Assembly: GCA_031282535.1 (NCBI GenBank)
Contig: JAITDM010000141.1
Coordinates: 1 to 5,691 of the forward strand
Reading direction: 5' to 3'
DNA length: 5,691 bases
Origin: Oscillospiraceae bacterium
GTDB lineage: Bacteria; Bacillota; Clostridia; Oscillospirales; UBA929
Of the stretch, positions 1 through 5,691 are shown piece after piece. A program made the position numbers and the translations under genes. Under the pieces are notes generated by a model. The model made no database searches. It was not told the origin of the DNA and saw only the letters and a program-made list of their open reading frames with translations. How positions within the stretch are numbered: position 1 is the stretch's first letter; every line of letters begins with the position of its first letter.

Positions 1-301
1 CGATGCTGAAGTCGTGCGGCACGTTCACCGTGCGCCATGCGCTGTCGTCGTACGCCGGCGAGATCACCTCCGCCGTCGTCACGCCCCCGGCGTCCGCCAG
101 TCCGTTCGCCGCGAAACCGCCCTCCGCCGCCGTCGGCGTCCGCGTCGCCAGGTAGAACTGCCACCCGTCGTTGAAGTCGATGATCTCCCGTCCCTCGCCG
201 TAAGGCGCCTGCGCCTTGGCCACCACCGGCGCGATCTGGAACATCGACACCAGCATGCAGATGGCCATCACCAAAGCGATCCGTTTGTTCTTTCCGGACA
301 T
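1..301 (-). CDS. Secreted GH2 glycoside hydrolase, N-terminal part only (runs off left edge)
   Basis: The first 100 codons of a second GH2-family enzyme are visible, with no stop before the window edge. Residues 1-32 form a classical Sec signal peptide: a basic start (SGKNKR), a hydrophobic core of about 20 residues (IALVMAICMLVSMF...), and a likely cleavage site after AKAQA, so the enzyme should be exported. From residue 38 the sequence matches the start of the GH2 sugar-binding domain (jelly roll): IIDFNDGWQFYLA, then YDDSAWRTVNVPHDFSI, which is the family's usual 'W..V..PHD' signature. The catalytic barrel lies outside the window, so beta-galactosidase, beta-glucuronidase or beta-mannosidase cannot be told apart. 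The ATG at 301 is preferred because the signal peptide begins there and a GAGGGAG ribosome site lies 5 nt upstream. The frame stays open upstream to a stop at 505-503, with in-frame ATGs at 472 and 454, but that extension is Gly/Arg/Lys-rich, lacks a ribosome site and would bury the signal peptide. Confidence 0.9.
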   Translation of the reverse strand, partial: MSGKNKRIALVMAICMLVSMFQIAPVVAKAQAPYGEGREIIDFNDGWQFYLATRTPTAAEGGFAANGLADAGGVTTAEVISPAYDDSAWRTVNVPHDFSI

Positions 302-501
302 GTCTACTCCCTCTTCTCTCTTCGTTTTTAGTTCCTTGTCGCCGCGAAGCGGCAACGCTGTCGCTCCGTCCCCTCCGCCGGACCCCCTCCGGCAGCTGTC
401 CTTCCCCCCTTTTACGCTTCCGTTTCCCTGTGTCTCCAAGCACTCTGTGTGCATACAGGAGCGCGCCCGCATACGCTGTGGGAACGATTCTTCCCTGATT
501 T
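302..501 (-). other. Long structured 5' leader of the downstream GH2 gene
   Basis: The promoter at 508-536 predicts a start of transcription near 500, giving about 200 nt of untranslated leader. Small inverted repeats are visible. At 480-495 a GGGAA/TTCCC stem encloses a 6-nt loop close to the predicted 5' end. At 377-393 a perfect 6-bp stem (GCCGGA/TCCGGC) has an all-G loop. At 338-356 an 8-bp stem containing one G-U pair closes a 3-nt loop. At 445-458 there is a 14-bp near-palindrome centred on TGCA. Between 361 and 420 the transcript strand is very purine-rich, with runs of five or six G. I do not recognise any known riboswitch or T-box signature. The region could be a plain long leader, an mRNA-stabilising element or a regulatory RNA; its existence depends on the promoter call. 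Confidence 0.5.
307..313 (-). promoter_or_regulatory. Shine-Dalgarno for the downstream GH2 gene
   Basis: On the minus strand GAGGGAG sits 5 nt upstream of the ATG at 301-299. It is complementary to the purine-binding 3' end of 16S rRNA. It decides the start codon against the in-frame ATGs at 472 and 454, which have no comparable purine stretch in front of them. Confidence 0.75.
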
Positions 502-507
502 TTCACT

Positions 508-536
508 ATTATATAGCCTTTTTTCTACAGGGTCAA
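508..536 (-). promoter_or_regulatory. Sigma-A/sigma-70 promoter driving the downstream GH2 gene
   Basis: Reading the minus strand, the -35 box TTGACC (531-536) is separated by exactly 17 bp from a perfect -10 box TATAAT (508-513). The -35 matches the consensus at five of six positions and the spacer is optimal. Transcription would begin near 500 and run leftward into the GH2 gene starting at 301. The site lies in the AT-rich part of the gap. It implies that this gene can be transcribed independently of the upstream GH2 gene. Confidence 0.85.
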
Positions 537-542
537 TAAGAA

Positions 543-576
543 TTTATCTCTCTTTTCTACAAATTTTATCTCTCTT
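543..576 (-). repeat. Two 12-bp direct repeats next to the -35 box, candidate activator site
   Basis: On the minus strand AAGAGAGATAAA occurs twice without mismatch, at 565-576 and 543-554. The period is 22 bp, about two turns of the helix, so both copies face the same side of the DNA. The proximal copy ends 6 bp before the -35 hexamer (531-536). Direct repeats with this phasing beside the -35 box are typical of DNA sites for AraC-family, LytTR-family or other dimeric activators that contact RNA polymerase. No regulator gene is visible here, so the protein is unknown. Chance duplication in an A/T/G-rich stretch is the alternative. Confidence 0.5.
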
Positions 577-875
577 GACCTCACAAATGTCTACACCCCT
601 CGCATCGGTCGTCGCGGTATGTCGTATGGGTTGTAATTTTTTCTTTTCGATAAAGTATACCTTTTCGGCATCATTCTTTGCGCCGGGTTTGCATTCCGGT
701 TCCTGGATGGAATCAACAAAAATATTTTGTCGTAGACTATTGACTTTGACGATAGTTTATAATATCATGGGTGTAGTTGTTGTGTACTTTTCTGCCAACC
801 AAAAGGTATACGTTTTCACGTTTGGAAAACTTTCTCTGTTCTTTTTGCTTTCTTTCCGTCAATTTAGGCGCCATA
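577..875. other. AT-rich intergenic spacer with no supported gene
   Basis: This 300-bp stretch between the stem-loop and the promoter repeats is far more AT-rich than the flanking coding DNA. It has no open frame with a credible start, ribosome site or protein-like composition. The minus strand carries a 27-codon frame (674-591) with a basic product but no Shine-Dalgarno. A TATAAT-like string on the plus strand (758-763) lacks a -35 box at proper distance. The hexamer GTATAC occurs twice (655-660 and 806-811) in partly similar surroundings. Nothing here is firm enough to name. Confidence 0.6.
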
Positions 876-915
876 GCGACAGGGCCCCGAAGCATTCGCT
901 TCGGGGCCCTGTCGC
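876..915 (-). terminator. Perfect 18-bp stem-loop after the GH2 stop codon, probable terminator
   Basis: The arms 876-893 and 898-915 are exact inverted repeats of 18 bp around a 4-nt loop (894-897), and they are very GC-rich. The stem begins 17 nt after the stop codon (935-933) of the upstream GH2 gene, the usual place for a transcript end. Neither side of the stem is followed by a T-run on its own strand, so it is not a canonical intrinsic terminator. It may terminate by stem strength alone, or protect the mRNA 3' end from exonucleases. Its symmetry would let it work in both directions. Confidence 0.6.
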
Positions 916-932
916 GCGTTATAGATATGCAA

Positions 933-3900
933 TCAGAAGGCATTCGTCCCTATGCGCTCCGCCGTGACGTCCGGCAGGAGCGGCGCCTGGTCTTCCTGCG
1001 CCCAGGTGAAGACCTTCACCGTGTAAAAATCGAGGGCGTCGAAGCGGAAGGTGAGGGTGTCCTGCCCGAGGGCGTCGCACACACGGGTGTCCACCGCCAG
1101 CAGCCGCCCGTCTTCGCCGTACAGGGCGACGATAGACCGGAGCGCCACCGGATCCGGATCACTCTGCCGGATCGTGACGTCGACGACGATGTCCTCGTCC
1201 GCCTCCGACACGGCGGCCGACGCGCTGAGGCCGCTGACCACCGTGACGACGCACCGATCGGTGAAACCGCCCTCATCCGACGTGACCGTGAACACGGACG
1301 TGCCCTCGCTTTGGGCGTACACCGTGAGACTGCCGTCCTCGTTCTCGGTGAACGTGACGTTGTTCCCCTCCGTCCGGGTCCAGGTGTACCCCCGGTTCGC
1401 GGCGTAAAGCGGAAGCACGCGCGCGCGGAGCTGATAGGACTCGCCGGTGCGCAGGATCAGGCTGCCCAGGCTGGCTTGGATGCCCGTCGCCGCGTCGTCC
1501 GGCGCTGCGGCCTCCTCCGCCTCGACCGTCACCGTGTACACCGCAAACACGGCGGGATCCATCACGGATGCGGCCCTCACCTGTACCTGCCCGGGACGCA
1601 GCGCCCTGAACACGGCGGGGTTGCCGTCCTCCTGAAGCGCCAGCGCGGGCGTCTCCTCCTCTGTGAGGATTGTCCACGTCACGGGCAGCAGCGCCTCTGT
1701 GCCGTCGTCGCAGACGCTCACGGCGCGCAGGGGGAATTCGCTCCCCTCGGAGACGGTCCCGCTCTCTCCGTCAAACCGGATCGCGGAGATCTCCGTGGGC
1801 GTGAACTTCGTAAATTTCGCGTCGGCCCAGTCGGCGTGGTCGTTGGCGTTGCGGTTGTCGCTGCCCAGGGTCGTCACCAGCAGGAGGCGCTTGGCTCCGG
1901 TCACGGGGACCTGCACCCGCTTGGCCGGCGTGAGATATTTCATGATGCCGCTCTGGAAGGCCAGGACATCGTCCACATACACAAGGAACTCCAGGTCGGC
2001 GTTGGGAGATTTCTGATACACGTCCACACCCACCCAGGCTTCAAACAGATCGGCGTCCAGATTCTCGACGTCGATCAGCACCTCGGAATAGGCGTGGGCG
2101 CCGATGCCCTTGTCGAAGACCTGGTTGGCGCCGCCCGGCATCGTGATGGTGATCTTGGCTGTGCCTTCCGTCTTCTGATCCCGGCGGATGACGTCCCATT
2201 CGGTCTCCGCCCGCAGCCACGGGATGTCGCTCGCGTAGATCTGATCGACCTGCTGGAAGGTGATGGTATAGGTCTTCGTCTCCCCGTCGACGGTGGCTTT
2301 CACCGTGGCCGTCCCCTCCGGGCCCTCGGGCTGCGTCACTGCGACCGACACGGTCGAGGGCGCCGACACGGTGACGACCGGGGTCTCGGCGGTGCCGCTC
2401 TTGAGGATGCGGTGCGTATACGCGGTCACACTGGCGTCAAAGCCGCTCAGGGGTTTCCCGTTGACATAGATGGCGCTGATCTCCTCGCGCACCACGTCAA
2501 AGAGGCGTTTGCTCTCGGCCATCTTGGCGTCCGTGGTGTCTGCGGGGCCGATCGGGGTGAGCCGGTAGGTGTATTCGTACGAACCGGAGCCCGGGAGCTG
2601 GTACTTGGCCAGCGTGGCCGGTCCGCATGCCGCGCTGCCGACGCCGGCCTGCGCGTAGTCGATGTTCAAGATGGCGTAGGGGCTCTTCGGCGCGAGATAC
2701 ATGTGCCGCAGGCCTTCGAAATCCTTCTCATCGTAGTTGCTGGCCCCCGCGCTGATCAGGTCGCGGGCCGTCACCAACAGCCCGGCGCCCTCGTCGTCCG
2801 TCACCGAGATCCAACGGACGTCCGTGCGGTTGCCGAAGAACTGCGGGCGCAGGTAGGGTGTGTACTGGTCCTCCGTCCGGCCCGCGTAGACGCCGACGGG
2901 GCTGCCCACGTTGCGGTCGGAGTAGTTCTCCAGCGGCCCGCGGCCGTAGTACTCCATGTTGCGCAGGGTCTCCGCCAGATACATCTTCATGCCGACCCGC
3001 AGCAGGAGCGAGGAGCCCGAGCCCGGGTAGAGCACGTTGTTCACGACGACGTCGCCGGTCCCGTAGATCGTGTACCGCGTGACGTTCTGCGCGTTGCGGG
3101 CCTTCGTGAGCGTGGAATTCACCTCGATGTTGATGGTGTTCCCGCTCCGCCTGACACGCAGCCCGTCGATGCGCGCGCTCGCCCACGCGTTTTTGTAGTT
3201 TGTGTCATAACCCGTGTCGTTGTCGCCGGGGGCGCGCCACGGGTCGACAAACGGGCCGCGCTGCAGCAGTTCCTTCCCGTTGGACACAAAGCTTGTGATC
3301 TCGGCCTTGGCCTTGTCAAAGGTGATCTGGAACTTCTCGCCCTTGGCGATCAGCTCGGTGTCGCTCTCCTCCACACCGGTAAACGCGGGGACCGTCTCCG
3401 GGTCGAGGGCAAAGGTCTCGTCCTGCGCGCCGATCGGGAGTTTGAACTGGGCGGACGCGATCACGTGCCCCGCCTTGGCCCACACCTCGTCCTCTTTCAG
3501 CGCCGACGTGAACTCGAGGAAGTATTCCGCGCCCGGTTTTACGTCCAGGCTGCCGGTGTCGATCTTCACCACCGTGCTGGCCAGCGGCGCCACATCCAGG
3601 TTCAAAGTGCCGGACGACACCACTTTGTCGTCCTCTTTGATGACCCAAGTGTGGTCGTAGCGGCTCAGCGGGGTGTTCAGGAACTCGTTGGTGATCTTCA
3701 CCTCGCCCTTGGCCAGGTTGGCGGCCTCGAACCAGACCTCCTGGTGGGCCTTTTTGACCTCCTGCGTCACCGGCTTCGGGTCGCGGTTCGCGAAGAAGAT
3801 GCCGTTGCCGCAGAAGCTGTTGTCGGTGACCGTCTCGCCCCAGTCGCCGCCGTAGGCGTTGTAGGTCGCCTCGTCGTATTCCGGCTGGAAGATCCGGATG

Positions 3901-5691
3901 TTGCTCGTCCCGAAGTCGTTCCAGTACACGACGTTCGCGTCGCCGGCGGTGCGCGTCAGGTCCTTGATCTGGTCCGCGGTCAGCGCGGTTTTGTAGATGT
4001 GGACCGCGTCGATCAGGCCGTTGAAATTGCGCCCCGCGTACTGCGGGTTGTACCCGATGCTGAGCGGATACGTGGTCGCACTGGAAGAGCTGTCGGCCGT
4101 CGGAGCCGAGCTGCGCGAGGCCGTCGCCACATTTTCACCGTTGATGTAGAGTTTGTAGCGCGACGCGGTCGCCTGCGTGCCGTCGTACACGGCGACAAGC
4201 TGCTTCCAGGTGCCGTCGAACCAGCTGTCCGGGTCGAACTTGTATTTGGCTGACCCGGAGCCGTAGCCGTCCACAAAGAACTCGATCTGCTCGCTGCCGC
4301 CCTTCAGCGTGAGGCCGCTGTCGCCCTTGGAGACGATGTCCCCGTTTGCTGAACCGGTGGGGGCAGGGTTGACCCACGCCTCGATCGTGATCTTGTTGGA
4401 GGCGGCGTTCAACTTGCTGTTGACCGGGTAGGTCGCCGTGCCCTTCAGGGCCTGCGTGCCGCCGCGTCCCGTCTCCAGCGTACCGGTGATCGACCCCTCC
4501 ACGCCGGTGATGTCGTCTGTCGTGTAGATCTCCCGCACGCCGGCGGTCGGCATCCAGATGGACTGGTCGACGAAGTCCCAGATGAAGCCGCCCTGCGCGT
4601 TCGGATAGGTGCGGAACTCGTCCCAGTACTCCGTAAAGCTTCCCATCGCGTTGCCCATGGAGTGCTCATACTCGGACATGATGAGCGGCTTTTTGTTCGC
4701 GGTGTTCTTGGCGTAGGACGGTATGTAGCTGATCGACGGATACTGCACGCTCTGGATGTCGACCAGCGCGTCGCGGTTGTCGCGCTCGTACTTGATCACG
4801 CGGGTGCGGTCGCGTCCGACGATCCAGTTGCGCCCCACGTACATCGTGTAGTTGTTGTTCAGGTCGTATGTCTTATACGTCGCCTCGTTGCCGAGGGACC
4901 AGATGATCACGCAGGTGGCGTTTTTGTCGCGCTCCACCATGCTCTTCATGCGGTCCACCACGGAATTCGTCCAGATGGGCAGCCCGGACGGGATGTCCCC
5001 GCTCGTCGCGCCTTGGTGCGACTCGATGTTGGCCTCGTCGCACACGTAGAAGCCGAGCTCGTCCGCCAGCGCGTATGTCAGCACGTTGTTGGGGTAGTGG
5101 GAGGTGCGGATCGCGTTGATGTTGTACTGCTTCATGAGAAACAGGTCCCGGATGATCTCGTCCGGGGTGACGGCGCGGCCGTTTTCCATGCTGGTCTCGT
5201 GCCGGTTGGTGCCGCGCAGGACGATCCGCTTCCCGTTGATCTGCAGGATCTCCTGACCCGCGTCGTTGAAGACGGCCTTGTTGATCTCCCTGAAGCCGAT
5301 CCGCTGGACGGCGGTCTCAATCACGCGGCCGTCGGGGGCCTTCAGCTCGATCAGCAGTTTGTAAAGGTTCGGCGTGTCGGCAAACCACTTCTTAGGCGCC
5401 TCCACCCATTTGCTCCCTTTCACCGTCACCTGCGCCGGGCCGGCGTCGCCCGCCGCGGCCAGAGGGGCCAAAATCCGCAGCGGCGCCGTCCACACCGGGG
5501 TGTCGTCCATGTTCAGCAGCGTCGCCTCCACAACGTGGTTGCCGCTTCTCGAATTTGAGAAATTGCGAAGCGAAATCTCCAGGTTGAGGTTCGCGTTTTC
5601 ATAGAAGCTGTCGAAGTCCGTTGTGACAAAGAAATCGCGCAGTTCCACTTTTTCTTTTGCGTAGAGGAAGACGTCGCGGAAGATACCCGAG
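933..5691 (-). CDS. Large multimodular GH2 beta-galactosidase (LacZ-type), 5'-truncated by window edge
   Basis: This predicted enzyme hydrolyses terminal beta-galactosides from glycans, probably outside the cell; 1585 residues are visible and the start lies beyond 5691. Residue 1 here is the codon at 5690. SGIFRDV (1-7) ends the sugar-binding domain, so roughly 230 residues plus a signal peptide are missing. An Ig-like GH2 domain follows (about 15-133), then the TIM barrel (about 135-378 and 611-650). Residues matching E. coli LacZ are acid/base E269 (SLGNEA), nucleophile E340 (SEYEHSMGN), magnesium ligands E223 and H225, plus H164, H198, Y317, H343, W371, F626 and N629. A LamG-type jelly roll (about 394-599) interrupts the barrel. 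Next come DUF4981 (about 652-752), the Bgal small-chain domain (about 780-1047; Cys1022 at the LacZ Trp999 position), a cadherin-like domain (about 1070-1146), NPCBM (1150-1294), two Ig-like/Big domains (1298-1390, 1402-1487) and a C-terminal beta module (1488-1585). No LPXTG, SLH or dockerin anchor is present. A GTG at 5648 is internal, not the start. Specificity is inferred. Confidence 0.93.
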   Translation of the reverse strand, partial: SGIFRDVFLYAKEKVELRDFFVTTDFDSFYENANLNLEISLRNFSNSRSGNHVVEATLLNMDDTPVWTAPLRILAPLAAAGDAGPAQVTVKGSKWVEAPKKWFADTPNLYKLLIELKAPDGRVIETAVQRIGFREINKAVFNDAGQEILQINGKRIVLRGTNRHETSMENGRAVTPDEIIRDLFLMKQYNINAIRTSHYPNNVLTYALADELGFYVCDEANIESHQGATSGDIPSGLPIWTNSVVDRMKSMVERDKNATCVIIWSLGNEATYKTYDLNNNYTMYVGRNWIVGRDRTRVIKYERDNRDALVDIQSVQYPSISYIPSYAKNTANKKPLIMSEYEHSMGNAMGSFTEYWDEFRTYPNAQGGFIWDFVDQSIWMPTAGVREIYTTDDITGVEGSITGTLETGRGGTQALKGTATYPVNSKLNAASNKITIEAWVNPAPTGSANGDIVSKGDSGLTLKGGSEQIEFFVDGYGSGSAKYKFDPDSWFDGTWKQLVAVYDGTQATASRYKLYINGENVATASRSSAPTADSSSSATTYPLSIGYNPQYAGRNFNGLIDAVHIYKTALTADQIKDLTRTAGDANVVYWNDFGTSNIRIFQPEYDEATYNAYGGDWGETVTDNSFCGNGIFFANRDPKPVTQEVKKAHQEVWFEAANLAKGEVKITNEFLNTPLSRYDHTWVIKEDDKVVSSGTLNLDVAPLASTVVKIDTGSLDVKPGAEYFLEFTSALKEDEVWAKAGHVIASAQFKLPIGAQDETFALDPETVPAFTGVEESDTELIAKGEKFQITFDKAKAEITSFVSNGKELLQRGPFVDPWRAPGDNDTGYDTNYKNAWASARIDGLRVRRSGNTINIEVNSTLTKARNAQNVTRYTIYGTGDVVVNNVLYPGSGSSLLLRVGMKMYLAETLRNMEYYGRGPLENYSDRNVGSPVGVYAGRTEDQYTPYLRPQFFGNRTDVRWISVTDDEGAGLLVTARDLISAGASNYDEKDFEGLRHMYLAPKSPYAILNIDYAQAGVGSAACGPATLAKYQLPGSGSYEYTYRLTPIGPADTTDAKMAESKRLFDVVREEISAIYVNGKPLSGFDASVTAYTHRILKSGTAETPVVTVSAPSTVSVAVTQPEGPEGTATVKATVDGETKTYTITFQQVDQIYASDIPWLRAETEWDVIRRDQKTEGTAKITITMPGGANQVFDKGIGAHAYSEVLIDVENLDADLFEAWVGVDVYQKSPNADLEFLVYVDDVLAFQSGIMKYLTPAKRVQVPVTGAKRLLLVTTLGSDNRNANDHADWADAKFTKFTPTEISAIRFDGESGTVSEGSEFPLRAVSVCDDGTEALLPVTWTILTEEETPALALQEDGNPAVFRALRPGQVQVRAASVMDPAVFAVYTVTVEAEEAAAPDDAATGIQASLGSLILRTGESYQLRARVLPLYAANRGYTWTRTEGNNVTFTENEDGSLTVYAQSEGTSVFTVTSDEGGFTDRCVVTVVSGLSASAAVSEADEDIVVDVTIRQSDPDPVALRSIVALYGEDGRLLAVDTRVCDALGQDTLTFRFDALDFYTVKVFTWAQEDQAPLLPDVTAERIGTNAF

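Noticed and set aside
591..674. 27-codon minus-strand small open frame with basic product
   Set aside because: There is no Shine-Dalgarno, no promoter placed before it and no recognisable peptide class. Frames this short are expected by chance.
740..763. Plus-strand TTGACT and TATAAT that look like a promoter
   Set aside because: The spacer is only 12 bp, far below the 16-18 bp needed, and there is no plus-strand gene to its right.
805..818. Possible catabolite-responsive (cre-like) site, TGAAAACGTATACC on the minus strand
   Set aside because: It matches one half of the cre consensus well but breaks symmetry in the other half. It lies some 270 bp upstream of the only supported promoter, so a CcpA role is not supported.
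737..943. 68-codon minus-strand open frame overlapping the GH2 stop codon
   Set aside because: It runs through the perfect stem-loop, so coding and structure would conflict. It lacks a properly spaced ribosome site and has a random basic composition.
449..967. 172-codon plus-strand open frame across the intergenic region
   Set aside because: It reads through the promoter, its repeats and both arms of the hairpin. Its Phe/Leu/Ser-rich product simply reflects the T-rich strand. No ribosome site or recognisable domain is seen.
777..4253. 1158-codon plus-strand open frame
   Set aside because: It lies antisense to the clear GH2 gene and exists because GC-rich codons leave few stops on the opposite strand. 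Its product is Arg/Val/Asp/His-rich without domain features, and it begins inside the AT-rich gap without a ribosome site.
4662..5558. 298-codon plus-strand open frame
   Set aside because: It is an antisense shadow of the catalytic barrel of the GH2 gene with the same biased Val/Arg/Asp/His composition. The minus-strand frame has all GH2 motifs.
5646..5648. GTG as the start codon of the large GH2 gene
   Set aside because: The frame continues without a stop to the window edge and upstream codons encode SGIFRDV, a conserved GH2 motif, so this GTG is an internal valine codon.
1..5691. CRISPR array, insertion sequence, tRNA, rRNA or attachment site
   Set aside because: No regularly spaced repeat-spacer units, transposase-like frame, terminal inverted repeats or RNA-gene folds were seen on either strand.

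Overview
The window carries two large secreted-type glycoside hydrolase family 2 (GH2) genes in tandem. Both are on the minus strand and both are cut by a window edge, with about 630 bases between them. Coding DNA is strongly GC-rich. The gap contains a clearly AT-rich block (roughly 490-870). A textbook sigma-A/sigma-70 promoter, a purine-rich Shine-Dalgarno, and the domain style (GH2 with LamG, cadherin-like, NPCBM and Big modules) suggest a high-GC member of the Bacillota, such as a Clostridia-type gut organism or a Paenibacillus relative. This placement is inference; there is no RNA gene or phylogenetic marker in the window.

Layout, read in the direction of transcription (right to left): (1) 5691-933, the last 1585 residues of a LacZ-type GH2 enzyme whose start lies beyond the right edge. 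All catalytic residues expected of a beta-galactosidase are present. A LamG-type jelly roll is inserted inside the TIM barrel, and a cadherin-like, NPCBM, two Ig-like and one C-terminal beta module follow the enzyme core. (2) 915-876, a perfect 18-bp stem-loop just after the stop codon, probably the transcript end although no U-tract follows. (3) 875-577, an AT-rich spacer with no convincing gene. (4) 576-508, a promoter (TTGACC, 17-bp spacer, TATAAT) with two identical 12-bp direct repeats 22 bp apart directly upstream of the -35 box, a plausible activator site. (5) About 501-302, an unusually long leader of about 200 nt with several small hairpins. (6) 301-1, the signal peptide and start of the sugar-binding domain of a second GH2 enzyme that runs off the left edge.

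The two enzymes look like part of a polysaccharide or glycan utilisation cluster acting outside the cell. The downstream gene has its own promoter, so it can be controlled separately from the upstream one. No transporter, regulator, mobile element, CRISPR array, tRNA or rRNA is visible. I do not see a wholly new system. The best leads are the barrel insertion, the repeat-flanked promoter with its long leader, and a changed active-site position in the small-chain domain.
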